Origin: Ralstonia sp. RRA
GTDB lineage: Bacteria; Pseudomonadota; Gammaproteobacteria; Burkholderiales; Burkholderiaceae
Assembly (NCBI RefSeq): GCF_037023145.1
Contig: NZ_CP146091.1
Coordinates: 1,736,001-1,800,000 of the forward strand
DNA: 64,000 nt
Direction: 5' to 3'
Shown here: positions 36,800-47,635 of the stretch, piece after piece
How positions within the stretch are numbered: the stretch's first letter is position 1
Layout: each line of letters starts with the position of its first letter
Position numbers and translations under genes: made by a program
The notes under the pieces: generated by a model
Database searches by the model: none
What the model saw: only the letters and a program-made list of their open reading frames with translations
What the model was told of the DNA's origin: nothing

Positions 36800-38236
36800 T
36801 CAGGCCGTCTGCGCGGGCTTGAGCTGCAGCGCCTTGTATTCCAGGAACTCCTCCAGCCCATACTTGCCGTTCTCGCGCCCGTTGCCGGACTGCTTGTAGC
36901 CGCCAAACGGCGCCTGCATGTTGAACGGCCCGCCGTTGATGTCGACCTGCCCGGTGCGGATGCGCCGCGCCACGCGAATCGCCCGCGCCTCATCCCCCGA
37001 CCACACGCCGCCGCCCAGGCCGTAGATGCTGTCGTTGGCGATGCGGATGGCGTCATCCTCGTTGTCGTAGCAGATCACGGTGAGCACGGGGCCGAAGATT
37101 TCTTCGCGCGCCACGGTATCGGTGGTCTTGACGTTACCCAGTACCGTGGGCTTGACGAAGAATCCGGTCGACAGCCCTTCCGGTGCTTCCGGCCCGCCGG
37201 TGATCAGGTCGGCGCCCTCTTCCAGGCCCTTGCGGATGTAGCCCAGCACGCGGTCGCGCTGCACGGCGGAGATCAGCGGGCCCAGGCGCGTGGTCTCCTG
37301 CGCTGGGTCGCCCGGCACATAGGCAGCAGCAAACTGCGCGGCCAGCGCCTTCACCTCTTCGTACTTGGCACGCGGCACCAGCATGCGCGTGTGCGCAGAG
37401 CAGGTCTGCCCCGAGTTCAGGAAACACGCCGACAACGTGCCCTTGACCGCCGCTGACAGGTCCGCGTCATCCAGGATCACCGAGGCGGACTTGCCGCCCA
37501 GTTCGAGCGCCACGCGCTTGACCGTTTGTGCTGCCAGCTCGGCCACACGCTTGCCCGCGCGCGTCGAGCCCGTGAACGACACCATGTCGACGTCCGGGTG
37601 GCTCGCCAGCACCTCGCCCACCACCGGGCCGTAACCGGTGACGAGGTTGAACACGCCCGGCGGCAGGCCGGCCTCTTCAATGACTTCCGCCAGCACAAAC
37701 GCGTTGAGCGGCGCCACTTCCGACGGCTTGAGCACCACCGTGCAGCCGGCAGCCAGTGCGGGCGCAACCTTCAGCGTGATCTGGTTGAGCGGGTAATTCC
37801 ACGGCGTGATAGCGCCCACCACACCCACCGGCTCGCGCACCACCAGCGAGTTGGCGACCTGCTCTTCAAATTCAAATTTGCCGAGCAACTTGGCGACGTT
37901 GCCCCAGTTGAACACCGGGCCGCCCACCTGGATGGCGCGCGCCAGCTTGATCGGCATGCCGACTTCACCGGCAATCAGCTGCGCCAGTTCTTCACTTCGG
38001 GCCTTGAGGCCATCGGCGATCTTCTGGATGTACTCGGCGCGCTTGGCCACGGGCGTAGCGGCCCAACCATCAAACGCTGCACGGGCGGCGGCTACGGCGG
38101 CTTCGGCATCGGCAGCACTGCCTTCAGGGATCGTCCCCATCACCTCTTCGGTGGCCGAATGAATCACTTCAATGACGCCCCTGCCCTGCGGCGCCACCCA
38201 CTTGCCATTGATGAAAAGCTTGTCGCGTTGCTGCAT
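36800..38236 (-). CDS. aldehyde dehydrogenase family protein
   Basis: A 478-residue NAD(P)+-dependent aldehyde dehydrogenase. The Glu motif [16 protein letters not shown] and the catalytic Cys in [11 protein letters not shown] are present, as are TPWNYPLNQ and [12 protein letters not shown] 38236 ([13 protein letters not shown]) is the family start; a much longer frame upstream runs into the divergent promoter and has no support. Closest in pattern to the broad betaine/phenylacetaldehyde/4-hydroxybenzaldehyde-type ALDHs. The substrate is unknown and no pathway genes adjoin it. Confidence 0.9.
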   Translation of the reverse strand: MQQRDKLFINGKWVAPQGRGVIEVIHSATEEVMGTIPEGSAADAEAAVAAARAAFDGWAATPVAKRAEYIQKIADGLKARSEELAQLIAGEVGMPIKLARAIQVGGPVFNWGNVAKLLGKFEFEEQVANSLVVREPVGVVGAITPWNYPLNQITLKVAPALAAGCTVVLKPSEVAPLNAFVLAEVIEEAGLPPGVFNLVTGYGPVVGEVLASHPDVDMVSFTGSTRAGKRVAELAAQTVKRVALELGGKSASVILDDADLSAAVKGTLSACFLNSGQTCSAHTRMLVPRAKYEEVKALAAQFAAAYVPGDPAQETTRLGPLISAVQRDRVLGYIRKGLEEGADLITGGPEAPEGLSTGFFVKPTVLGNVKTTDTVAREEIFGPVLTVICYDNEDDAIRIANDSIYGLGGGVWSGDEARAIRVARRIRTGQVDINGGPFNMQAPFGGYKQSGNGRENGKYGLEEFLEYKALQLKPAQTA

Positions 38237-38389
38237 CGTTGCTTGTCTCGCTCTGTTGGATGCGCGGTTTGCGCGTTGTGCTATCCGGGTTGTGACTAGG
38301 ATCGCCGTCGCTACCCGGGCGGTTATGATCGTCCTATTGTAGAGCCAGCAGAGCGCGCACTGCAGACGCGCCGGCCGAGGGAGACAAGC

Positions 38390-38917
38390 ATGACCACCAG
38401 CATCTATCAGAAGACGGACAAGGGGCAGGAGGAAATCCGCACGCGCGCCTACCACCTGGATCAGAAGCATCGCGCGCTGTTGCTGATGGTCAATGGCGAA
38501 AAAACCTGCGACGAGATCCTCGTCCAGCTCGCCCCACTGGGCATGAACCAGGCGGTATTCGAAGAGCTGGAGCACGCCGGATATATCCGATCCCATGGGG
38601 TTGGGGCAACGCCCGCCAAAAGTGAACCCGCCTCCGCACTGGACACCCCTGCCGCACCTGCGCCAAACGCCATCTCCAGCGAGCGCGGCGTTGAAGGCTA
38701 TCAGCGCCTCTACCGCTTCTATACCGAGACCATCAGCCGTTACCTCGGCCTGCGCGGCTACCTGCTCGAAATGAAGGTGGAAAAAGCCGGCAATGTCGCC
38801 GACCTCGTCGCCCTGCGCGACACACTCAAGGCTGCACTTGCCAAGGCGCGTGGCGAGCCGGAAGCCGCCAACGTCATCGCCCAGCTGGATCTGCTGATCG
38901 ACGAAGCGACGAGCTAG
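38390..38917 (+). CDS. unknown protein, possible winged-helix N-terminus
   Basis: A 175-residue soluble protein I do not recognise. Residues 15-65 ([25 protein letters not shown] and on) resemble the small winged-helix-like module seen in Burkholderiaceae proteins of unknown function. An Ala/Pro linker at about 75-95 leads to a helical C-terminal half ([20 protein letters not shown]). GGGAGA precedes ATG 38390. Its 3' end overlaps the stop of the alpha/beta hydrolase gene on the other strand by four bases. Confidence 0.7.
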   Translation: MTTSIYQKTDKGQEEIRTRAYHLDQKHRALLLMVNGEKTCDEILVQLAPLGMNQAVFEELEHAGYIRSHGVGATPAKSEPASALDTPAAPAPNAISSERGVEGYQRLYRFYTETISRYLGLRGYLLEMKVEKAGNVADLVALRDTLKAALAKARGEPEAANVIAQLDLLIDEATS

Positions 38918-39732
38918 CGGCGATCCAGCTTGGCCAGAAAACTCAGCAGCGCCTGCGTAACAAACTCGGGCTGCTCCAGGTTGGATGTATGACTCGCGTC
39001 AGGGACTTCCACGTATCGGCATCCGATGCGCTCGGCCATTTCCCGCGATTCCGACGGCGGTCGTACCGAGTCATGTTCGCCGCACATGACCAAGGTGGAT
39101 GCTGCAGCCAGGCCATCTAAAAGAGACCGCCGATCGACGCGCTGAAAAATCATGCGCCCGATAGGGATGATGCTTTCCCGCAATGCCTCCGCAGACCTGG
39201 ACGAAAGCTGCTTCCGAAACGATGCCTTCAGGGAAGCCGTGGTGGATGCCGAACCACGGAAGAACAGGGATACCGCCTCATCGAGCAAGGCTGGGGAGAA
39301 CGCTCCGCTAGCCTCAAGGCGATCCAGCATGTCTAAGAAATAGGCTTGCGGCCCCGCCGGTTCTGCGCCGAGATGCGTCCCTATCAACACCACCCCCTCC
39401 GCTCGCGCAGGTGATATCGACGCAAGCTCGGCCGCCAGCATTCCCCCGATCGATTGACCGACCAGGACGTAGCGTTCCACTTCCAGACTATCGAGCAGTT
39501 GCTGTAGTTGGCGAGTCAGTGCTGCCAAGCCTTCCGTGCCCTTAGGCAACGGCCCTGAGCTGCCATGCCCCCACAGGTCCGGAACAATGACGCGGTAGTG
39601 CGCCTCGAGCGCCTGGACCTGAGGGGTCCACATGAACGCGTTTGCAAGATAGCTGTGCAGCAGGACGATCGTCCTACCCTCGCCACGATCCATGTAGTAC
39701 ATGGACTGATCCACCAGCTTGATTCTTGGCAT
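38914..39732 (-). CDS. alpha/beta hydrolase, last gene of the ACP-KS unit
   Basis: A 272-residue alpha/beta-hydrolase. The oxyanion HSY motif is at about 26, the nucleophile elbow is GQSIGG with Ser94, the acid lies in the [10 protein letters not shown] region and the His in PDASHTSN near 250. Its pattern is that of small esterases or C-C hydrolases, not a type II thioesterase in the strict sense, though a product-release role is possible. It begins 33 bases after the ketosynthase stop with AGGAGG upstream, so it is very likely co-transcribed with the ketosynthase and acyl carrier protein genes. Confidence 0.82.
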   Translation of the reverse strand: MPRIKLVDQSMYYMDRGEGRTIVLLHSYLANAFMWTPQVQALEAHYRVIVPDLWGHGSSGPLPKGTEGLAALTRQLQQLLDSLEVERYVLVGQSIGGMLAAELASISPARAEGVVLIGTHLGAEPAGPQAYFLDMLDRLEASGAFSPALLDEAVSLFFRGSASTTASLKASFRKQLSSRSAEALRESIIPIGRMIFQRVDRRSLLDGLAAASTLVMCGEHDSVRPPSESREMAERIGCRYVEVPDASHTSNLEQPEFVTQALLSFLAKLDRR

Positions 39733-39765
39733 CCCGATCGGCCCTCCTGCGCGACAGCGCAGATC

Positions 39766-41013
39766 TCAAGCGTTGTGCGAGGCCAAGAGAACATGCGCGT
39801 TGGTGCCGCCCAGGCCAAACGCGCTGACCCCCATGAAATACGTTTGCTCGGGGCTCAGTGCGCGCGCGTCGTGTACCAGTTGCACAGGCGACGCAGCATC
39901 AAGCAACGGCGCGGGCTCATCCGCATAGGCGCTTGATGGCACATGCCGGTGGGTCAGCATGAGTGCCACTTTGATCAGCCCCGCAATACCTGACGCGGCC
40001 TCGGTGTGGCTGATGAGCGTTTTGACCGATCCCAGGGCGCAGGCCGATTCCCGACCTTCAAAGACCTGCTGCAACGCCTTGATCTCCATGTGGTCGCCCT
40101 GCCTGGTACCTGTGCCGTGCCCCTCGAGGTAAGCGATCTCGCTCGGCTGAACACCCGCCTTGTCATAGGTTTGCCGTAGCAACGCCACCTGTGCCTGAAC
40201 ATTGGGAGCCGTAAAGCGGCTGCTTTGCCCGCCATGATTGACCTGGCTGCCACGAATAACGGCATAGCCACGACGGCGCTCGGCAGGCAAGTCCTCTTCA
40301 CGGCGCAGCACTAATACGCCTACACCCTCCGCCCGCCCGATCCCGTTGGCGCGATGGCTGAACGACCGGCAGTGACCATCCGGAGATCCCACCCCCACCA
40401 TCTGATAGAACTTTTGCAGCGGGGCGGACAGGATCACATTGACGCCGGCCACCACGGCCACATCGCATTCGCCATCACGCAGCGCGCGAACGGCATGATG
40501 CAGTGCCACGAGCGACGAAGAACACGCTGTATCAATCGTCATGCTTGGACCATGGAGATCCAGTTCGTAAGACAAGCGGTTGGCAATCAAGCACAAGCCG
40601 TTGCCCGTGATATTCATGCCCTCGATATTGGACACGTCGCCAAACTGGAGATACGCCAGATCATTTGCCATTGCGCCAACGAACACGCCGGTCTGGCTTC
40701 CCTTGATTTCGTCGACGGTCAGGCCAGCATCTTCCAGAGCCTTGCATGCATGCATCAGCACCAGCTTTTGCTGAGGATCCATCCAGAGCGCCTCACGCTC
40801 CGGAATATGGAACCGATCGGCATCGAAGGTATTTTCATGGTCGATATACCCCCCAGTGACCGGTATACCCAACGCTTCCGCCGCACCAAGAAGTTCATTT
40901 CGATGCAGAGGTGGAAACCCCACAGCGGAACGATTTTCCCTGATCAACTGCCAGTAGGCATCGAGCCCGTCGCCCCCGGGAAAGTGACAGCTCATGCCAG
41001 CAATGACAATCAT
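39766..41013 (-). CDS. stand-alone PKS-type ketosynthase
   Basis: A 415-residue beta-ketoacyl synthase of polyketide-synthase type, not fused to any other domain. The catalytic triad is present: Cys164 in DTACSSS, His299 in EGHGTGT, His336 in KTLISHTEAASG. The last block departs from the common KxNIGHTEAAAG (Leu-Ile-Ser before His). AAGGA lies six bases before ATG 41013. It could elongate or simply condense acyl groups on the acyl carrier protein encoded 90 bases upstream; there is no acyltransferase, ketoreductase or dehydratase in the window. The product is unknown. Confidence 0.87.
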   Translation of the reverse strand: MIVIAGMSCHFPGGDGLDAYWQLIRENRSAVGFPPLHRNELLGAAEALGIPVTGGYIDHENTFDADRFHIPEREALWMDPQQKLVLMHACKALEDAGLTVDEIKGSQTGVFVGAMANDLAYLQFGDVSNIEGMNITGNGLCLIANRLSYELDLHGPSMTIDTACSSSLVALHHAVRALRDGECDVAVVAGVNVILSAPLQKFYQMVGVGSPDGHCRSFSHRANGIGRAEGVGVLVLRREEDLPAERRRGYAVIRGSQVNHGGQSSRFTAPNVQAQVALLRQTYDKAGVQPSEIAYLEGHGTGTRQGDHMEIKALQQVFEGRESACALGSVKTLISHTEAASGIAGLIKVALMLTHRHVPSSAYADEPAPLLDAASPVQLVHDARALSPEQTYFMGVSAFGLGGTNAHVLLASHNA

Positions 41014-41103
41014 GTGGGTCCTTTGCCAAAACGCATCGCCATTGGTAGAAGCTTCAGCTACCAGGGCGAAAACAAAAGCGAGGGATAAAGCGAAAGCGCG
41101 GTA

Positions 41104-41358
41104 TCAGCCCGAGACAACCTGGGCTAGATGGGCGGCCATTTTGTCGATCGTGGGGTAATCCCAGGAAATCGTCGGATCGATATCCTTACCAAGCCAATCA
41201 CTGAGTTTGGTAAACAGTTCGCCAACCGCCACCGAATCCACGCCGAGCTTCTCTACAGAGATGTCGCATTTAATATCTTGTGGCGAACTCTGGGTCTCTT
41301 TCGCCACATTTTCTACCAACCACGATTTGATCTCGTCCTGCGTGATAACTGAACTCAT
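41104..41358 (-). CDS. stand-alone PKS-type acyl carrier protein
   Basis: An 84-residue carrier protein. The phosphopantetheine attachment site is Ser42 in LGVDSVAV, and the C-terminal WDYPTIDKMAAHLAQ is the helix-IV signature of polyketide-type carriers rather than AcpP of fatty acid synthesis. GAGGGGG precedes ATG 41358. Sampled sequence over this gene is about 45-52% GC, clearly below its neighbours, suggesting acquisition. It is promoter-proximal in the ACP-KS-hydrolase unit and must be activated by a phosphopantetheinyl transferase encoded elsewhere. Confidence 0.88.
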   Translation of the reverse strand: MSSVITQDEIKSWLVENVAKETQSSPQDIKCDISVEKLGVDSVAVGELFTKLSDWLGKDIDPTISWDYPTIDKMAAHLAQVVSG

Positions 41359-41387
41359 AACACCCCCTCATTTGAATTACCCGAATT

Positions 41388-41401
41388 GAACTCGCGAGTT
41401 C
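41388..41401. promoter_or_regulatory. perfect 14-bp palindrome upstream of the ACP gene
   Basis: GAACTCGCGAGTTC is a perfect palindrome 30-43 bases upstream of the ACP start codon, a position suited to an operator overlapping the promoter or transcription start. No local regulator gene accompanies it. Confidence 0.55.
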
Positions 41402-41462
41402 GGTTCTTCAATCTGGTGCGGATATTGTTATGAACCACTAACATTGGCTGAAATTGCGCCCA

Positions 41463-41476
41463 GTGATGGAGATCAC
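41463..41476. promoter_or_regulatory. CRP/FNR-family-like dyad upstream of the ACP gene
   Basis: GTGA-N6-TCAC (GTGATGGAGATCAC) matches the core half-sites of CRP-type regulators exactly. It is centred about 111 bases upstream of the ACP start codon, which could give a class I activator position depending on the transcription start. Confidence 0.45.
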
Positions 41477-41574
41477 GATATGCCACCGATAATCCGATGA
41501 CAAACTGCAAATAGCGTTATTTCAACCGCAGCTACATGAGCCGAATTGCAGGCTTGCAGCAGTGTGCAGGCAAC

Positions 41575-41605
41575 AAAAAAGGCGGCTCATCTGGCCGCCT
41601 TTCTT
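41575..41605 (-). terminator. strong terminator after ybiT
   Basis: A perfect stem AAAGGCGGC (41578-41586) / GCCGCCTTT (41594-41602) lies 30 bases past the ybiT stop. On the minus strand it continues into a run of T (six A at 41575-41580 on the plus strand). It isolates the ACP-KS-hydrolase promoter from upstream read-through. Confidence 0.88.
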
Positions 41606-41634
41606 GTTAAGTACGCGTTCAGCGCACGTGAAGC

Positions 41635-43257
41635 TCAGACTTCCACACCTTGGCTCTGCAGGTACTCGTCGTACGTGCCGAGGTAGTCGGTCATCGTGCC
41701 GTTCGGACGCACTTCGATAATGCGCGTGGCCAGGGCGCTGATCAGCTCGCGGTCGTGCGACACGAAGATCAGCGTGCCCTCGAACTTGTCGAGCGCAATC
41801 TGCAGCGACTCGATCGACTCCATGTCCATGTGGTTGGTCGGCTCGTCCAGCGCCAGCACGTTGTGGCGGCCCAGCATCAGCTTGCCCCAGATCATGCGGC
41901 CTTTCTCACCACCGGAAAGCACCTTGACGCTCTTCTTGATGTCGTCGGCCGAGAACAGCAGGCGGCCCATCGTGCCGCGCAGGGATTGGTCATCGTCGCC
42001 GGCCTGCGTCCACTGGCTCATCCAGTCCATCAGGTCGCGGTCTTCGGGGAATTCTTCGTAGGTGTCCTGCGGCATGTAGCCGACGTTGGCGTGCTCGGCC
42101 CATTTGATGCTGCCGCCGTCGATCTCGATGCCGCGCTGCACGCCGGTTTTGACCGCACCGTTGAGCAGCGAGCGCAGCAGCGTGGTCTTGCCCGCGCCGT
42201 TCTCGCCGATGATGGCGATCCGTTCACCGGCCCGCACGGCCATGGTCAGGTTGTCGAAAATCTTGCGGTCGTACGTCTTGCGCGCGTTTTCGGTTTCCAC
42301 TGCCAGGTTGTGCAGCTTCTTCTCGAATTCGAAGCGCACGAACGGGTTCTGGCGCGACGACGGCTTGATGTCTTCCACCTTGATCTTGTCGATCATCTTC
42401 AAACGCGACGTGGCCTGACGGGCCTTGGACTTGTTGGCCGAGAAGCGGCGCACGAAGTCCTGCAAGTCGGAGATGCGCTCCTTGGCGCGCGCATTGGCGG
42501 CCTGCAGGCGTTCACGTGCCTGCATGGAGGCTTCCATGTAGTCGTCGTAGTTGCCCGGGTAGACCTTGAGCGTGCCGTAGTCCATGTCGGCCATGTGCGT
42601 GCAGACCGAGTTCAGGAAGTGGCGATCGTGGGAGATGATGATCATGGTGGAATTGCGCTCGTTGAGCACCGATTCCAGCCAGCGGATCGTGTTGATGTCG
42701 AGGTTGTTGGTCGGTTCGTCCAGCAGCAGCACGTCCGGGTTCGAGAACAGCGCCTGCGCCAGCAGCACGCGCAGCTTCCAGCCGGGCGCGACGTCGCTCA
42801 TCGGGCCGCTGTGCTGCTCGGTCGGAATGCCGACGCCCAGCAGCAGTTCACCGGCACGTGCCTCGGCGGTGTAGCCGTCGTATTCGGCGTACTTGGCCTC
42901 CAGGTCGGCGGCCTTCATGTAGTCGTCGTCCGTGGCTTCCGGGTTGGCGTAGATGGCGTCGCGCTCTTGTGCGGCGGCCCACATTTCGGTGTGGCCCATC
43001 ATCACCACGTCCAGCACGCGCATGTCTTCATAGGCGAACTGGTCCTGGCGCAGCTTACCGAGGCGCACGCCCGGTTCCAGCATCACGTTGCCAGCGCTCG
43101 GCTCCAGATCGCCGCCCAGGATCTTCATGAAGGTCGACTTGCCGCAGCCGTTGGCGCCGATCAGGCCATAGCGATTGCCCTCGCCAAACTTGACCGAGAT
43201 GTTCTCGAACAAGGGCTTGGGCCCGAACTGCATGGTGATGTTGGCGGTGGAAAGCAC
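41635..43257 (-). CDS. ybiT: ABC-F family ATPase, YbiT-like
   Basis: A 540-residue ribosome-associated ABC-F protein with two ATP-binding cassettes and no membrane domain. Cassette 1 has [12 protein letters not shown] and [11 protein letters not shown]; cassette 2 has [21 protein letters not shown] and [11 protein letters not shown]. The interdomain linker is Lys/Arg-rich ([20 protein letters not shown]). I start at GTG 43257 ([13 protein letters not shown]), matching the YbiT N-terminus, with AAGG eight bases upstream; an earlier in-frame start at 43353 would add 32 unconserved residues. YbiT acts on translation. Confidence 0.92.
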   Translation of the reverse strand: MLSTANITMQFGPKPLFENISVKFGEGNRYGLIGANGCGKSTFMKILGGDLEPSAGNVMLEPGVRLGKLRQDQFAYEDMRVLDVVMMGHTEMWAAAQERDAIYANPEATDDDYMKAADLEAKYAEYDGYTAEARAGELLLGVGIPTEQHSGPMSDVAPGWKLRVLLAQALFSNPDVLLLDEPTNNLDINTIRWLESVLNERNSTMIIISHDRHFLNSVCTHMADMDYGTLKVYPGNYDDYMEASMQARERLQAANARAKERISDLQDFVRRFSANKSKARQATSRLKMIDKIKVEDIKPSSRQNPFVRFEFEKKLHNLAVETENARKTYDRKIFDNLTMAVRAGERIAIIGENGAGKTTLLRSLLNGAVKTGVQRGIEIDGGSIKWAEHANVGYMPQDTYEEFPEDRDLMDWMSQWTQAGDDDQSLRGTMGRLLFSADDIKKSVKVLSGGEKGRMIWGKLMLGRHNVLALDEPTNHMDMESIESLQIALDKFEGTLIFVSHDRELISALATRIIEVRPNGTMTDYLGTYDEYLQSQGVEV

Positions 43258-43381
43258 GTGGAAACCTTGATTTGAAAAGCGGTGATCTGGCGCCGCAAGC
43301 ACTTGGTGAACGCTTGCGATGGACGCCATTTGGAGAACCGGGGATTTTACCATCCGAGCGTGACCCGGATGGCTTGGAGGC

Positions 43382-45331
<1,950 letters not shown>

Positions 45332-45406
45332 GGAGCGCTAAGGACTGGGCGGCAGCGGAGGCCGCAAAACAGCAGGAACGACTGGAGAAAAATGCAGCGG
45401 CCCGCC

Positions 45407-46045
45407 TCAGCGGATGCCCAGCATCTTATGGGTTTGCAGCGACAGGCGCCAGCGCGGGCGGCGCTGGCACAGCTCAACGGCTGCAGCCGTATTCTGCCGC
45501 GCCAGCGGGCCATCCATGGCCTGCAGGAAGAAATGCTGGAAATCCAGCCGTTCATATGCGTCCAGGTCCTGCCCGTCTTGCGGGATCACGACCTTCAGCT
45601 CATCCCCACGCGTGACGACCAGCTCGGAGCCCATCTTCGGGCTCACGCACACCCAGTCGATGCCCTCGGGCACGGCGATGGTGCCGTTGGTCTCGATGGC
45701 GATCTCGAAGCCGCGTGCGTGCAGCGCGTCGATCAGGGGCTTATCGAGTTGCAGCAGCGGCTCACCACCGGTGCAGATAACGAGCGGCTTGCCGCCCTTG
45801 GCGTCGGCCGGCCATTCGGCGGCGACGGTATCGGCCAAAGCGTCTGCGGTGGTGTATTTGCCGCCTTGCGTGCCGTCCGTGCCGACGAAATCGGTGTCAC
45901 AGAACTGGCAGACGGCGGTGGCGCGATCGGCTTCGCGCCCGCTCCATAGATTGCAGCCGGCGAAGCGGCAGAAGACGGCTGCGCGGCCAGTGTTGGCACC
46001 CTCGCCTTGCAGCGTGTAGAAGATTTCCTTGACGGCGTAAGTCAT
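45407..46045 (-). CDS. queE: 7-carboxy-7-deazaguanine synthase (radical SAM)
   Basis: A 212-residue radical-SAM enzyme that contracts 6-carboxytetrahydropterin to 7-carboxy-7-deazaguanine. It has the unusual QueE cluster motif C-x14-C-x2-C (Cys31, Cys46, Cys49) and the ICTGGEPLLQ SAM-binding block. EIFYTLQGEG at 7-16 is the family N-terminus. ATG 46045 is chosen over a longer frame. I looked for a preQ1 riboswitch upstream and did not see one. Confidence 0.94.
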   Translation of the reverse strand: MTYAVKEIFYTLQGEGANTGRAAVFCRFAGCNLWSGREADRATAVCQFCDTDFVGTDGTQGGKYTTADALADTVAAEWPADAKGGKPLVICTGGEPLLQLDKPLIDALHARGFEIAIETNGTIAVPEGIDWVCVSPKMGSELVVTRGDELKVVIPQDGQDLDAYERLDFQHFFLQAMDGPLARQNTAAAVELCQRRPRWRLSLQTHKMLGIR

Positions 46046-46154
46046 GTCTGAACGGTGGCATTCACAGGAGAACGGCGCAAAAGCGACGTCATTCCCGCGC
46101 AAACCGTACCAGTACCCACTAGTGAATAACCCGATATTGTTTCACAAATCGGGG

Positions 46155-46283
46155 TTATCCGCAGAAGGACGCCAACGTCACAAAGGAAAACGCGCCCTCG
46201 GGCGTCAGCCACGCCGTAAAAATCAGCGCAGCGCCGGTTGCCGCCAGCGCCCACGCCGTCCATCGTTTGAGCGGCCCGCTCAT
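46155..46283 (-). CDS. 42-residue hydrophobic small protein, coupled to the MFS gene
   Basis: A 42-codon frame starts at ATG 46283, overlapping the MFS transporter stop as ATGA, and ends in TAA at 46155. It encodes a short basic N-terminus (MSGPLKRW), one likely membrane helix (TAWALAATGAALIFTAWL, about 9-26) and a short tail ending in FCG. The coupling to the transporter stop and the membrane helix argue for a real small membrane protein, perhaps acting with the transporter. No homology can be judged by eye. Confidence 0.55.
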   Translation of the reverse strand: MSGPLKRWTAWALAATGAALIFTAWLTPEGAFSFVTLASFCG

Positions 46284-47497
46284 GCCGGTTGGGCCGCTGG
46301 CGAGCGCGCCAGTTGGCGATCGTCGATCGGCCAGTGCAGCAGCGCGGCCACCACGCCGAGCACCATCGCGCCCATCCAGATCGCGTCATACGAATGCAGG
46401 CGGTCGTACACCACGCCACCCAGCCACACACCCAGGAACGCGCCGATCTGGTGACCCAGGAACACGAACCCAAACAGCGTGCCGATATAGCGCACCCCGA
46501 ACACCTGTGACAGCAGCCCATTCGTGAGCGGCACCGTGCCCAGCCACAGCAGCCCCATCACGATGGCAAACCCATACAGCGTGACCGGCGACAGCGGCAG
46601 CAGGATAAACAGCGCAATCGCCGCCGTGCGAATCAGGTACAGCAACGACAGCAGGTACTTGCGCCGGAACAGCCCGCCCAGCGCGCCGCAGTAATACGTG
46701 CCGACAATGTTTGCGGCCGCGATGAGCGCCAGCGCAATCATGCCGTGGCGCGCTGTCAGCCCTTTGTCGAGCAGATACGCGGGCATGTGCGCGGCAATGA
46801 ACGCAAGCTGAAACCCGCACGCCAGAAAACCAAGGTTCAACAGCCAGAAACCCGGGTGCGCAAACGCTTCGCGAATGGCTGCGCCCAGGCTCTGGTGCGC
46901 TTCATGCGCCATGGCGGTGGATGCCTTCTCGCGCAGCGGCGCCGCCAGCGGCAGGAACACCGCCATCACCACGGCCATGACCACCAGCGCCGTCACCCAA
47001 CCGACGTTGCTCAGCAACCCCTGCGCCGCCGGCACCATCACGAACTGGCCGACGCCACCCACGGCGCCCGCCACGCCCAGCGCCCAGCTACGCCGCTCCG
47101 GCGGTGTCAGCCGGCTGATTGCGCCGTACACGACGCCAAACGAGGTGCCCGAGAGCCCGATGCCGATCAGCCCTCCTGCCGACAACGTAAAACCCAGCGG
47201 CGTGCCTGCATGCGCCATCAGCACCAGCCCCAGTGCGTAAACCGTAATCCCCGCGACCACCACCTTGGCCGCCCCAAAACGGTCCGCCAGCATGCCCGCA
47301 AACGGCTGCGCCGCGCCCCAGATCAGGTTCTGCAGCGCGATGGCCAAGCCGAAGGTCTCACGCGTCCAGCCGTGGCCCATTGCGATGGGCACCAGGAACA
47401 GGCCCTGCACGTGGCGGATACCCAACGCCAGGCCGATCACCGTCCCGCCGGCCAGTACTGGCAGCCAGGGCGATTGCGTCAAGGATTTCGATGTCAT
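46280..47497 (-). CDS. MFS transporter (12-helix, monocarboxylate/OFA-like)
   Basis: A 405-residue permease with 12 hydrophobic segments. Seen in order: GGTVIGLALGIRHVQGLFLV in helix 1, GMLADRFGAAKVV after helix 2, and a duplicated LGGLFRRKYLL loop midway. The helix 1 pattern resembles oxalate/formate and monocarboxylate MFS members. I use ATG 47497 with GGAGA eight bases upstream. It is divergent from a LysR gene at 47636 and followed by a coupled small ORF. Substrate unknown. Confidence 0.85.
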   Translation of the reverse strand: MTSKSLTQSPWLPVLAGGTVIGLALGIRHVQGLFLVPIAMGHGWTRETFGLAIALQNLIWGAAQPFAGMLADRFGAAKVVVAGITVYALGLVLMAHAGTPLGFTLSAGGLIGIGLSGTSFGVVYGAISRLTPPERRSWALGVAGAVGGVGQFVMVPAAQGLLSNVGWVTALVVMAVVMAVFLPLAAPLREKASTAMAHEAHQSLGAAIREAFAHPGFWLLNLGFLACGFQLAFIAAHMPAYLLDKGLTARHGMIALALIAAANIVGTYYCGALGGLFRRKYLLSLLYLIRTAAIALFILLPLSPVTLYGFAIVMGLLWLGTVPLTNGLLSQVFGVRYIGTLFGFVFLGHQIGAFLGVWLGGVVYDRLHSYDAIWMGAMVLGVVAALLHWPIDDRQLARSPAAQPA

Positions 47498-47635
47498 GGA
47501 TGCGTTCTCCGTTGCGACTGACATTCCCATGCTGCAAGCGTGCATTTGACTGGAATGTGGTCCGATGGCTTATTAAACTTCGCCACATCCGGGTTCTCAA
47601 TTGATCTTTGAGAACGCTTCACATGAGGAAAACGC

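Noticed and set aside
46046..46154. preQ1 riboswitch upstream of queE
   Set aside because: The leader shows none of the conserved preQ1 core; only a weak dyad AACCCCGAT / ATCGGGTT is present, better read as a poor terminator of the MFS/small-ORF transcript.
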